64,000 nucleotides of DNA. Origin: Caldifarciminota bacterium UBA6260. Lineage in GTDB: Bacteria > Hydrothermota > 32-111. The translations under genes were made by a program, and so were the position numbers. The notes beneath the pieces were generated by a model. The model was not told where the DNA came from. It worked only from the letters and a program-made list of their open reading frames with translations, and did no database searches. Shown piece by piece: positions 51,962 to 61,207 of the stretch; position 1 is the stretch's first letter; every line of letters starts with the position of its first letter. The stretch is from positions 31,163 to 95,162 of the forward strand of contig DJVI01000024.1 of the NCBI GenBank assembly GCA_002441125.1. The letters are read 5' to 3'.

Positions 51962-53522
51962 TATCGAATAACCCCCATTTTGTTTTCATTATATTTATTA
52001 TCTCTCCCATCGTAGCTCTATTTTCAACAGCCTCTATAACATAAGGGAAGAGATTCTCCTCGGTATCACAAACCTGTGATATCTTTTCGAGAATATTTTT
52101 TACCTTTTCGTTATCCCTATTTTGCCTGAACTCTTTTAAAAACTCCTTTCTTCTTATCTCAACACTTTCATCTATCTTCATAAGGTTGGCTTTTATATTT
52201 TCTTCTATTTTGAATTTGTTGAGTCCAACGATAATCTTTTCGCCTGACTCCACCTCTTTCTGGAATTTGTAAGATGAGTTATGTATCTCATTTTTGAAAT
52301 AACCTGATTCAACACACTTTACCGCTCCACCCATCTTTTCAATCTTTTCAAGGTATTCCCAAACAAGTTTTTCAATTTCATTGGTTAGCGTTTCTATATA
52401 GTAACTACCTCCAAGTGGATCCACAACATCACAGACACCTGTTTCAAATGCTATTATCTGCTGGGTTCTCAAAGCTATTCTAACAGATTCCTCCGTTGGC
52501 AAAGCGAGTGCTTCATCATAAGAGTTCGTATGCAAAGATTGTGTTCCACCTAAAACGGCTGATAATGCCTGTAAAGCAACCCTGACAATGTTGTTCATAG
52601 GTTGTTGAGCGGTCAACATCGAACCTGCTGTTTGAGTATGGAATCTAAGCATCATACTCTTTGGATCTTTCGCTTTAAACTTTTCCTTCATTATCTTTGC
52701 CCATATCCTTCTTGCTGCTCTGAATTTCGCTATTTCTTCGAAAAAGTTGTTGTGAGCATTAAAGAAGAATGATAACCTTGGAGCAAAAGAATCAACATCG
52801 AGTCCTTTTTTCAATGCGTATTCTACATAAGCGATAGCATCAGCGAATGTGAATGCAAGTTCCTGAACAGCGGTTGAACCTGCTTCTCTTATGTGATAAC
52901 CTGAAATAGAAATCGTGTTCCATTTTGGAAGATTTTTTGAGCAGAACTCAAATATGTCCGATGTTAATCTCATAGATGGCTCTGGAGGGAATATATAGTT
53001 TCCCCTTGCGGTATACTCTTTAAGAATATCATTCTGAATTGTTCCAGAGAGTTTGTCCATCGAAATTCCCTGCTTTTTTGCAACTACTATATACATTGCG
53101 AGAATTATCATAGATGAAGCATTTATTGTCATCGATGTTGATACCTGATCGAGTGGAATACCATCGAAAAGAACCATCATATCATCAACTGTTGATATAG
53201 CAACTCCAACCTTTCCAACCTCTCCACTTGAAAGTGGATCATCTGAATCGAGTCCAAGCTGTGTTGGCAAATCAAAAGCAACTGAAAGACCTGTCTGCCC
53301 ATTCTTCAAAAGGTATTTGAACCTTTCGTTTGTTTCTTCAGCTGTTCCAAAACCAGCATATTGCCTCATAGTCCATGGTTTTCCCCTATACATGGTTGTA
53401 TAAACACCCCTAACAAATGGATACTCACCAGGCTTTCCGAGTTCTGGTTCCTCTTTTAAATCACTCTTATCGTAGTAAGTTTTCAACTCTATTCCAGATG
53501 AATTGAATTTTTTATCTTCCAT
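51954..53522 (-). CDS. Methylmalonyl-CoA mutase, catalytic subunit only
   Basis: Adenosylcobalamin-dependent mutase linking succinyl-CoA and methylmalonyl-CoA. The 522-residue protein has the TIM-barrel substrate domain: 'YPFVRGVYTTMYRGKPWTMRQYAGFGT' region (34-60), 'SISGYHIREAGSTAVQELAF', 'RFHTQTAGSMLTAQQP' and 'GGTQSLHTNSYDEA'. It ends after the catalytic part and lacks the C-terminal B12-binding domain (DxHxxG), so a separate small subunit must be encoded elsewhere, as in many archaea and anaerobes. GAGG lies before the ATG, and a promoter is visible upstream. Confidence 0.95.
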   Translation of the reverse strand: MEDKKFNSSGIELKTYYDKSDLKEEPELGKPGEYPFVRGVYTTMYRGKPWTMRQYAGFGTAEETNERFKYLLKNGQTGLSVAFDLPTQLGLDSDDPLSSGEVGKVGVAISTVDDMMVLFDGIPLDQVSTSMTINASSMIILAMYIVVAKKQGISMDKLSGTIQNDILKEYTARGNYIFPPEPSMRLTSDIFEFCSKNLPKWNTISISGYHIREAGSTAVQELAFTFADAIAYVEYALKKGLDVDSFAPRLSFFFNAHNNFFEEIAKFRAARRIWAKIMKEKFKAKDPKSMMLRFHTQTAGSMLTAQQPMNNIVRVALQALSAVLGGTQSLHTNSYDEALALPTEESVRIALRTQQIIAFETGVCDVVDPLGGSYYIETLTNEIEKLVWEYLEKIEKMGGAVKCVESGYFKNEIHNSSYKFQKEVESGEKIIVGLNKFKIEENIKANLMKIDESVEIRRKEFLKEFRQNRDNEKVKNILEKISQVCDTEENLFPYVIEAVENRATMGEIINIMKTKWGLFDND

Positions 53523-53548
53523 ATATCCTCACATTTTGTTTAAAATTT

Positions 53549-53576
53549 ATTCTATAAAATATTTTTTAAATGTCAA
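53549..53576 (-). promoter_or_regulatory. Promoter of the mutase-epimerase-ptb-rpiB operon
   Basis: On the minus strand, TTGACA (53576-53571), 16 bases, then TAGAAT (53554-53549), 26 bases before the mutase ATG. Consensus-based. Confidence 0.6.
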
Positions 53577-53586
53577 CAAAGTTTAT

Positions 53587-55215
53587 TTATAATTTTATTT
53601 CGCCCTTTTCGTTTATAAACATCTTCAAAGCGGATGGTTCTTCCGGTAATCCCGGCATAGTCATAATATTTCCAAGATAGACAACCACAAAACCTGCTCC
53701 ACTTGAAACTTTTATATCTTTTACCTCAATGTTGAAATTCTTTGGCCTTCCAAGTAACTTTTCATTATCAGAGAAGGAATACTGTGTTTTAGCGATACAA
53801 ATCGGAAGTTCTGAAAATCCCCAATCCTCAACCATCTTTATCTTATCTTTAACCTTTTTGTTAACTACAATACCGTAAGCTCCGTAAATTCTATATGCTA
53901 CCTTTTTGATTTTTTCTTCTATCGAGTCTTTGAAATCGTAAACATATTTAATTTCATTTTTTGTAGTTTCTGAGTTAATAATATATTGGGCAAGGTCAAC
54001 TGCCGTTTTATAACCCTGATTGAAAACATCTATTTTGAAAACTTCGCATCCTTTTTCTCTGATAAGTGCTTCAAGTAGTTTCAACTCTTCTTCATCATCA
54101 TCTGAAAATTTGTTCAAAGCAACAACAGTGTTAATGTTGAAAGATTTCATATTCTCAATATGTTTCTCAAGGTTTGAAAAACCTATCTTAACGGCATCTA
54201 AGTTTTTCTCACCCATATCTTTCATTTTAACTCCACCATGATGTTTTATCGCTCTAAGTGTTGCTACAATTACAACAAAATCTGGTGGAACCATATATCT
54301 GTTTCTGCTTACTATATCAAGGAATTTTTCAGCCCCAAGATCACTTCCGAAACCTGCCTCTACAACAGTGTAATCTGAAACTCTCATAGCAAGGTCTATC
54401 GATGTTATAGAGCATGTCCCATGCGCGATGTTTGCGAAAGGACCTGTGTGGATAAAGGCTGGATTGTTGTTCAAGGTTTGAACTATATTTGGGTTTATAG
54501 CATCCTTTAGAAGTATAGTCATACCATTTTGGGCACCTATATCTTTTGAAAAGACCGGTTTATTATCAAAAGATATTCCAATCATTATTTTCGATAATTT
54601 TTCTTTTAACTCTTTAAGATCGTAAGAGAGTCCAAGAATAGCCATCACTTCTGATGCAGCGGTAATTTCAAATTTTGATTCTCGTATTTGACCGCTATCT
54701 TCTCCAACACCTATTATAACCTTTCTCAAAGCACGGTCATTCATATCAATAACCCTATGGACAAAAATGTCCTTTGGTTGGAAATGTGAAATATTCTTTC
54801 TCGAATAAACATTATCAAGAAGGGCTGCAAGAAGGTTGTGTGCTGAAGTTACAGCGTGAATATCACCTGTAAAATGCAGATTGATTTCATTGGATGGCTC
54901 AACTTTTGCGAGGCCACCACCAGTTGCACCTCCTTTTACACCAAAGACCGGACCAAGGGAAGGTTCCCTTAATGAAACTATGCTCGTTTTACCACATGAA
55001 TTTATTGCATCTGAAAGACCGATTGAAACTGTTGTTTTCCCCTCACCATAAGGTGTCGGGTTCATTGCTGTTACAAGAATAAGTTTTCCCTTTTTTTCTC
55101 TCTTTTCTCTCTCTTTAAGATCTATTTTCGCAATATACTTCCCATAAGGAATTATATTATCTTTATCAATACCAATTTTCTCACATATCTCCTCAATTCT
55201 TTTTAGCTTTAACAT
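53587..55215 (-). CDS. fhs: Formate-tetrahydrofolate ligase
   Basis: ATP-dependent synthesis of 10-formyl-THF from formate, supplying the formyl groups used by PurH and other folate enzymes, or running as part of the Wood-Ljungdahl methyl branch. The 542-residue protein has the nucleotide loop 'MNPTPYGEGKTT' (51-62), 'LREPSLGPVFGVKGGATGGG' (about 82-101), and 'NIAHGTCSI'. Length is normal. AAAGGAG sits before the ATG. No other folate-branch genes are adjacent. Confidence 0.97.
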   Translation of the reverse strand: MLKLKRIEEICEKIGIDKDNIIPYGKYIAKIDLKEREKREKKGKLILVTAMNPTPYGEGKTTVSIGLSDAINSCGKTSIVSLREPSLGPVFGVKGGATGGGLAKVEPSNEINLHFTGDIHAVTSAHNLLAALLDNVYSRKNISHFQPKDIFVHRVIDMNDRALRKVIIGVGEDSGQIRESKFEITAASEVMAILGLSYDLKELKEKLSKIMIGISFDNKPVFSKDIGAQNGMTILLKDAINPNIVQTLNNNPAFIHTGPFANIAHGTCSITSIDLAMRVSDYTVVEAGFGSDLGAEKFLDIVSRNRYMVPPDFVVIVATLRAIKHHGGVKMKDMGEKNLDAVKIGFSNLEKHIENMKSFNINTVVALNKFSDDDEEELKLLEALIREKGCEVFKIDVFNQGYKTAVDLAQYIINSETTKNEIKYVYDFKDSIEEKIKKVAYRIYGAYGIVVNKKVKDKIKMVEDWGFSELPICIAKTQYSFSDNEKLLGRPKNFNIEVKDIKVSSGAGFVVVYLGNIMTMPGLPEEPSALKMFINEKGEIKL

Positions 55216-55300
55216 TCTTTCTCCTTTTAAGTTTTTAATTTTAAATTAAAATTACTTTTTTTCAAGTGATTTTTAGGATATAATTTTGGTATGATATTTG

Positions 55301-55328
55301 TTGAAAAAAAATTTTAAAATAATATAAT
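55301..55328 (+). promoter_or_regulatory. Promoter of pckA
   Basis: TTGAAA (55301-55306), 16 bases, TATAAT (55323-55328), 26 bases before the ATG, followed by AAGGAGG. The region is divergent to fhs. Confidence 0.5.
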
Positions 55329-55354
55329 AAAATTACCAAAATTAAGGAGGTTTA

Positions 55355-56899
55355 ATGGATAAAATATCTCTTTCAGATTTAAAGATAATTAACTATAAAA
55401 ACATTTACAGAAACCTTCCTCCGGCAAAACTTGTGGAAATAGCAGTTGAAAAAAAAGAGGGAGTTTTTACAAACACAGGTAGTTTCGTTGTTAACACAGG
55501 TAAATACAACGGTAGAAGCCCTGATGACAGGTTCATAGTTGATACACATTCTGTTCATAACGATATAGCTTGGGGAAAAGTTAACAAACCAATTTCTGAG
55601 GAAGTTTATGAAAATCTCTATCAAAAGATGAGAGCTTATGTTCAGGGTAAAGATCTTTTCGTTTTCGATGGATTCGTTGGCGCTGATAGAAGGTATGGCT
55701 ACTCTTTAAGGGTTGTTACCGAACTCGCAAATCAGGCATTAGCTTCAAATTCACTTTTCATAAGACCAACAGAGGATGAGTTGAAAAATTTTAAACCAGA
55801 TATAAATGTAATATGTCTTCCAAACTTCAAAGCTATACCTGAAATAGATAAGACAAACTCAGAGTGTTTCATAATTATAAACTATGATAAGATGACTGTT
55901 CTTATAGGTGGGACTCAGTATTTCGGTGAGATAAAAAAATCTATCTTTACTATGATGAACTATCTCTTGCCAAAGAAAAATATATTCCCTATGCACTGTT
56001 CAGCCAATACTGATAATAATGGAAATTCAGCAATATTCTTTGGCTTATCCGGAACAGGAAAAACAACACTTTCGGCGGATATTGAAAGAAAGTTGATCGG
56101 AGATGATGAACATGGATGGTCTGAAGATGGTGTTTTCAATTTTGAAGGTGGATGTTATGCCAAAACTATAAATCTTAAAAGAGAGACAGAACCACAGATA
56201 TTCGATTCTCTTAAGTTCGGTGCAGTGCTTGAAAATGTTATCGTGAAAGAAAATGGAGAACCTGATTATACAGACAACTCTTTGACTGAGAATACAAGAG
56301 CAGCATACCCTATATACTTTATTCCAAACGCTGATCTTTCCGGAAAATGCTCACATCCAAAATATATAATATTTTTGACTGCCGACGCATTCGGTGTTCT
56401 ACCTCCAGTTGCTTTACTTTCAGTTGAAGAGGCGATGTATCATTTCGTTTCAGGATATACGAGTAAACTCGCTGGAACAGAAAGAGGAATAGTTGAACCT
56501 CAAGCAACATTCTCAACATGTTTTGGAGCACCTTTTATGCCTTTGAGTCCAGATAAGTATGCAAAACTACTGAAAGAAAAAATTTTGAAACATAAATCAA
56601 AAGTTTACCTTTTGAACACAGGTTGGACTGGAGGTCCTTACGGTGTTGGAAAGAGATTCAATCTCCCCTATACGAGAAGGATGGTTAAAGCGATTCTTAC
56701 CGATGAGTTTGGGAAAATAAAATTTGAGAAGGAAGAATTTTTTGGACTTATGATTCCAACAGAGTGTCCAGATGTACCAAAAGAGGTTTTAAATCCGATA
56801 AACACATGGGCTAACAAAGAAGAATACAAAAAAGCAGCATTGAGTTTGAAACAAAGGTTTGATGAAAATTTCAAGAAGATGAACATTTCCTTAGATTGA
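55355..56899 (+). CDS. pckA: Phosphoenolpyruvate carboxykinase (ATP)
   Basis: Interconverts oxaloacetate and PEP with ATP/ADP. The 514-residue protein has 'TGKYNGRSPDDRF' (48-60, substrate Arg), the kinase-1a loop 'GLSGTGKT' (230-237), metal-site 'LIGDDEHGW' (248-256), and 'NTRAAYPI' and 'TDSLTEN'-like elements typical of the ATP class. With methylmalonyl-CoA mutase nearby, it fits anaerobic C4-C3 flux in either direction. AAGGAGG precedes the ATG. The next gene begins 3 bases after its stop. Confidence 0.97.
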   Translation: MDKISLSDLKIINYKNIYRNLPPAKLVEIAVEKKEGVFTNTGSFVVNTGKYNGRSPDDRFIVDTHSVHNDIAWGKVNKPISEEVYENLYQKMRAYVQGKDLFVFDGFVGADRRYGYSLRVVTELANQALASNSLFIRPTEDELKNFKPDINVICLPNFKAIPEIDKTNSECFIIINYDKMTVLIGGTQYFGEIKKSIFTMMNYLLPKKNIFPMHCSANTDNNGNSAIFFGLSGTGKTTLSADIERKLIGDDEHGWSEDGVFNFEGGCYAKTINLKRETEPQIFDSLKFGAVLENVIVKENGEPDYTDNSLTENTRAAYPIYFIPNADLSGKCSHPKYIIFLTADAFGVLPPVALLSVEEAMYHFVSGYTSKLAGTERGIVEPQATFSTCFGAPFMPLSPDKYAKLLKEKILKHKSKVYLLNTGWTGGPYGVGKRFNLPYTRRMVKAILTDEFGKIKFEKEEFFGLMIPTECPDVPKEVLNPINTWANKEEYKKAALSLKQRFDENFKKMNISLD

Positions 56900-56902
56900 T
56901 AG

Positions 56903-57883
56903 ATGTTTTTTATATTTTCAATTACTCTAACCCTTCTCGCAATTTTTATATTAGCGAGGAGGGTTTCTAAAATAAAGCTTTATATTTCGATACTAATTTT
57001 TATAATATCCTTTCTAATATTTTTCCTTCCATACTTTCTTCAAAATACACAAAGATTCGTCGTTATCGATGATGAAGAAGAAAATTTTTTAATAATCAAT
57101 AACCAGAAAAAATATGATACTATAAAAAAATTTTTTGGTTCATTTCATCCTTTCTACATTTCAGATAAACATTATAAAAATGATATATCCATAAGTTCCA
57201 AAACAAAAACTTTTAATCTCAAAGGGAATATAGATTTTGGAGTTGATAGTGTTATACAAACTGATAGCTTAAAAAGAGTGATATTAAAAAATTATACCAA
57301 CTATAATACATTAGGAAGTGCGAAAATCTACATTCAGGATAAGATATACGGTATTGAATTTAAAAGAGATACTTCTGTTTCTTTAAAAGAGAAAAATTAC
57401 ATAGATTCTGTCAAAATTTTAACTGAAGATCAGAACAACTTTAACAACACATACATTTATAAAAAATACCTAAATGTTTTGATAGTTGATGATTATTACA
57501 ACAAAAATCTACAGAACATTTCAAACAAAATAGCATTACTATACGATTCGGTAAAATTCAACACAGGGATTTTAAAAGATGGCAAAATTATAAGTATGAA
57601 AAAAAATTATGATGGAATAATATACATAGGAAAGGGTGGTTTTGGTGTTATAGGTGGTTTACACAGGTTAAAGTTCAACGGAGTTAACATAGACTTTTTT
57701 AAAAATGTTGAAGAGATTTTAGGAAAAATAAAAGGGAAAAACATAAATGTTAAAAATCCTTTCAACAGCAAAAAATGTTATAAAAATAATATCTTTGAAA
57801 AATTCCTTTTCTTTTCAAAAAGTTATACAATTTTGATAATTCTTTTTATAATATTATTTTCTCTATTGGTGTTTTTATTTTAA
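56903..57883 (+). CDS. Membrane protein of unknown function with large extracytoplasmic domain
   Basis: A 326-residue protein with two N-terminal membrane segments (about 1-17 and 25-47), a Lys/Asn/Asp-rich extracytoplasmic domain (about 50-300) and one C-terminal membrane segment (about 302-325). The central 'LNVLIVDDYYNKN' and 'GIIYIGKGGFGVIGGLHRL' are the only distinctive stretches. The architecture recalls BatA-like membrane proteins but lacks a vWA MIDAS motif. No family is recognised. It follows pckA by 3 bases and overlaps the convergent peptidase gene by 9 bases. Confidence 0.72.
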   Translation: MFFIFSITLTLLAIFILARRVSKIKLYISILIFIISFLIFFLPYFLQNTQRFVVIDDEEENFLIINNQKKYDTIKKFFGSFHPFYISDKHYKNDISISSKTKTFNLKGNIDFGVDSVIQTDSLKRVILKNYTNYNTLGSAKIYIQDKIYGIEFKRDTSVSLKEKNYIDSVKILTEDQNNFNNTYIYKKYLNVLIVDDYYNKNLQNISNKIALLYDSVKFNTGILKDGKIISMKKNYDGIIYIGKGGFGVIGGLHRLKFNGVNIDFFKNVEEILGKIKGKNINVKNPFNSKKCYKNNIFEKFLFFSKSYTILIILFIILFSLLVFLF

Positions 57884-60800
57884 GAATATTATCTTTTTCC
57901 TTTCTAAAACTTTACCAGAAATATCTTTGACTAAAATAAATTTTACACCATCACTTTCAAGGTTAAGATCCAACCTATAAATGTTTGCAGAAAGTAAACT
58001 ATTTTTAAAAACAGATTTTTTTCTTCCAAGAAGGTCATATATCTCTACTGAATAGATACCACTTTTTTTCACATTAAGATAAAACACCTTTTCTTTAGGT
58101 ATTATTTCAACATCAACTGAAACTTTCTTTGAATCCTCTTTATCAAGATCGAAGAATTTGCTTTTCAATTTAGGTTTCTCTTTTGTGAATTTCAAAGCAA
58201 CACCATTTTTGATCAAACTCTCACCATTTATATCTACAAAAGAATCACCTGTTAATGAAAAGGATGTGAAATCTGCAAACTGCAATCCAGAGATGAACCT
58301 GTTTTGCTGGGGGATATTTTTGAAATAAACTGTTATTGATGTTGTATCTATTGAAACTATAAAAGTGTTTTCAAGATAATCCGGACTTTTCACTCTGTTG
58401 AAATATATTATGTATGAAAAATTTATTGTATCAAAATATGTGAAGATGTTGTTATAGGTTTCGCTCCTTTTTATAAAATTATCATAATAGTATGAAGGTC
58501 TGAAATCAGCCCAGCAAAAGACTACCGAATTTATCTGTGATAAATTTCCTGATGGCAATGTGGAAGGGGTGAAAAGTTGGTTGTCAAGTTTTGTAAAAGA
58601 AATTATTCCGTTTGTGTTCAAATATATTGAATCCCTTTCCATTCCAAAAAATTTGAATTTGAAAGGCAGTTTAATTATAATAGTTGTATCATCCTTTGAG
58701 TTCAACTGCTTAAAATTAAAGGAATCAAGGTTATAATCTTTAAACTTTGGGGCGTTTTCAAGATAATCCATACTGTTTGTATAGATATAGTATCCTTTGT
58801 ATGGTCCATAGTATTGGGGTTTTTCGATGTATACAAGAGGTAAAGTTTGTTCTATCACCTTCTCCCAATCACCCATCTTTATTGTGCTATTTACTTTACA
58901 AACTTTTGAAAGGTTTGAGGATGTGTATACATCAAAACCGATAACTGTTGAACTCTTTGGCATCAAAGACTCTATTGTGAAATCACCATTTTCAATGTAT
59001 ATGTCTGTTGAAGAAAGACTCACCTTCAGATCGTTAACCTGTAAAAGTGAATTGTTGTTTACCTTAAAGTATACTTTTGAATAGAGATTTTTAGGTATCC
59101 CATTTATGGTATCATTATTATGTAAAGAATAAAGAAAGTTCGTTGAAAAATCTGGAGTCATTATATTCAAAGGGATAATACTTTTTATTGTATCTGTTCC
59201 AGAAACTGTGAAAACGGAACATATATCAGTTATGAGGGAATCTGTAAAATCTTTTATCTTTAAAACCAGCCCTTTGTCGAAACTGAATATAGATTCACTT
59301 TCAAGAGATGGTATGTTCAGAGTATCAGAGATTATTTCAAAATTTGTAGAGTTCGTTTTGAAGAAAACTTTTGAATTTGCGGATGTTGTATCACCATAAT
59401 TTTTGAAAGTGAGAGCAAACAAGAAAGTATCAAGATAATAATCTGTCAAGAAATACTCTTTGAGTGCAACAAATGGACCAGAACCGATAACTATAACTGT
59501 ATCACAGAAAAGTTTTCTACCTTCGATAAAAGTGTATAAAGAGAGAGTATCCCCTACAATTGAACTTATACTAAGATAGATTGTTGAAGGTGAACTTACA
59601 AAATTTGAATCTATAAGGGAGTTGTTTTTAAAAAGAGAAAGGAAAATTGGAGAATCCAGCGAGCCCTCAAAATTTATTCTAATATCAAAAGGTTTGTTGA
59701 ATGGAGTGTACCTGTCGTAATCCTTTGAAAAGTTGTAAATCTTTCTGTTCCCTAAAAATCTTTCAGGCGTTGAGAAAAAGTTATACCTTTCAAAATAACC
59801 TTTAGTAAGAGAGTTGTCTCCGAAATACGAAAAATAGGATTTTTTGGCTTTATTGAATATATCGAAAAGATAACCATAATTTTTTAAAGAATCTATAAAA
59901 TATCTCTGTAAAATATCATCCTCATCCCAATATGTTTCGACTGATGAACCGACGAAAGATATTGAACCTTTTGAATTTTTTGAGAGCCAACTGTTTCCAA
60001 AGAAGTTGGTATAGGAGTAATTTCCGGTTAAACATGCGAAAGAAAAAATATCTGGATATATAGAGTTGGAAAGGTTCTCAATGTCAGAGTCATAAAAGGA
60101 TGGACCAGCCCAATAGTATGTTGCACCATGACCTGAATACACTACAATATCTTTACCTCTGTTGATAGCACTATCCAGTCTCGTTCCTGTCTGATAGTAA
60201 GCGAAAAAAGAATCACAAACAAAATTTACACTCCTTAAGAGACCCATAGAGTGTGTATGTGTTGACTCAACAAGTGAATGGTAACCACCATCATCGGTTG
60301 CTATAAAATAGGCAGAAGGTGCTCTGTAAATATCTTCTTTCAGTAGAAAATTGGTGTAATTTTCAAGATAGTTTTTTAAAGTCAAACTATCTGAAAAAGG
60401 TAATCTTGAAATGATTATATCCGGGAAATAATCAACAGAATCCAGAAGAGAATAGTAAAGATCTGTTGGAGAAAAGTTATCACCACTTCCATACTCGAGT
60501 GGTATCATGGAAGAGTTACCAAGAAGGAGTAAAAATGAGAACGGTTGACTTGAATATTCTGCTTTTATGAAATTTTTAATATCTGTTGAGGTTGAACCTA
60601 TAACTGATTTTTCAACGAATTTTGGCTGGTAACCTCTAAAAAGATAAAAATTTTCTAAAGAGAGAGTATCACTTTTAAAAATCGAATCATAGATTATCAG
60701 AACTCTTCTATTTAAACTTTTATCATACTTCTTCGTTTCATATAAAACATCCATTCTCTTTACTATCAAAATATTTTCAGATGGGATATAATCGAATGGG

Positions 60801-61207
60801 TATATCTCAAGAACACCATTTTTAAATGAAAAATCTTTACCAATAATTTTATTTTTGCTATTGTAAATTCTTTCATCAGGATTCAATTCTATTTTAAATT
60901 TTTCAATTTTACTTACAGGTTTTGGTATAGGGATCAATTTTCCATAAAGTTTTATGCTCTCTTCTTTTAAAACTTGAACTTTAAAAAGTTTACCAACTGA
61001 AAGTTTTCGTATAACAGGTATCTGTGGAAAACCTGCCCTTTCGGAAACCAACTGGTAATCTGATACGATTTTTAAATAACCGTATTCTTCTTTAAAAGAG
61101 AATATGGGCTTTATTTCTTCACCAAAGATACAGGATGGAAAGAGGATAAAAATCAGAAATCCGTTCCAAATGAAAGATGATAATAAGTTTCTTTTGATAT
61201 TCTCCAT
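57875..61207 (-). CDS. Gingipain-like peptidase C25 with C-terminal sorting-type domain
   Basis: Secreted cysteine endopeptidase of 1110 residues. It has a signal peptide (about 1-29), an N-terminal propeptide-like region, a C25 domain (about 165-470) with the dyad His360 in 'VVYSGHGAT' and Cys392 in 'FSFACLTGNY', then beta-sandwich repeats. The C-terminal part of about 80 residues ('VEIYDLLGRK' ... 'FILVKDISGKVLERKKI') has the type A sorting-domain pattern used by the type IX secretion system. The ATG at 61207 lies 55 bases inside the preceding gene. Substrate specificity is unknown. Confidence 0.88.
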   Translation of the reverse strand: MENIKRNLLSSFIWNGFLIFILFPSCIFGEEIKPIFSFKEEYGYLKIVSDYQLVSERAGFPQIPVIRKLSVGKLFKVQVLKEESIKLYGKLIPIPKPVSKIEKFKIELNPDERIYNSKNKIIGKDFSFKNGVLEIYPFDYIPSENILIVKRMDVLYETKKYDKSLNRRVLIIYDSIFKSDTLSLENFYLFRGYQPKFVEKSVIGSTSTDIKNFIKAEYSSQPFSFLLLLGNSSMIPLEYGSGDNFSPTDLYYSLLDSVDYFPDIIISRLPFSDSLTLKNYLENYTNFLLKEDIYRAPSAYFIATDDGGYHSLVESTHTHSMGLLRSVNFVCDSFFAYYQTGTRLDSAINRGKDIVVYSGHGATYYWAGPSFYDSDIENLSNSIYPDIFSFACLTGNYSYTNFFGNSWLSKNSKGSISFVGSSVETYWDEDDILQRYFIDSLKNYGYLFDIFNKAKKSYFSYFGDNSLTKGYFERYNFFSTPERFLGNRKIYNFSKDYDRYTPFNKPFDIRINFEGSLDSPIFLSLFKNNSLIDSNFVSSPSTIYLSISSIVGDTLSLYTFIEGRKLFCDTVIVIGSGPFVALKEYFLTDYYLDTFLFALTFKNYGDTTSANSKVFFKTNSTNFEIISDTLNIPSLESESIFSFDKGLVLKIKDFTDSLITDICSVFTVSGTDTIKSIIPLNIMTPDFSTNFLYSLHNNDTINGIPKNLYSKVYFKVNNNSLLQVNDLKVSLSSTDIYIENGDFTIESLMPKSSTVIGFDVYTSSNLSKVCKVNSTIKMGDWEKVIEQTLPLVYIEKPQYYGPYKGYYIYTNSMDYLENAPKFKDYNLDSFNFKQLNSKDDTTIIIKLPFKFKFFGMERDSIYLNTNGIISFTKLDNQLFTPSTLPSGNLSQINSVVFCWADFRPSYYYDNFIKRSETYNNIFTYFDTINFSYIIYFNRVKSPDYLENTFIVSIDTTSITVYFKNIPQQNRFISGLQFADFTSFSLTGDSFVDINGESLIKNGVALKFTKEKPKLKSKFFDLDKEDSKKVSVDVEIIPKEKVFYLNVKKSGIYSVEIYDLLGRKKSVFKNSLLSANIYRLDLNLESDGVKFILVKDISGKVLERKKIIFLK

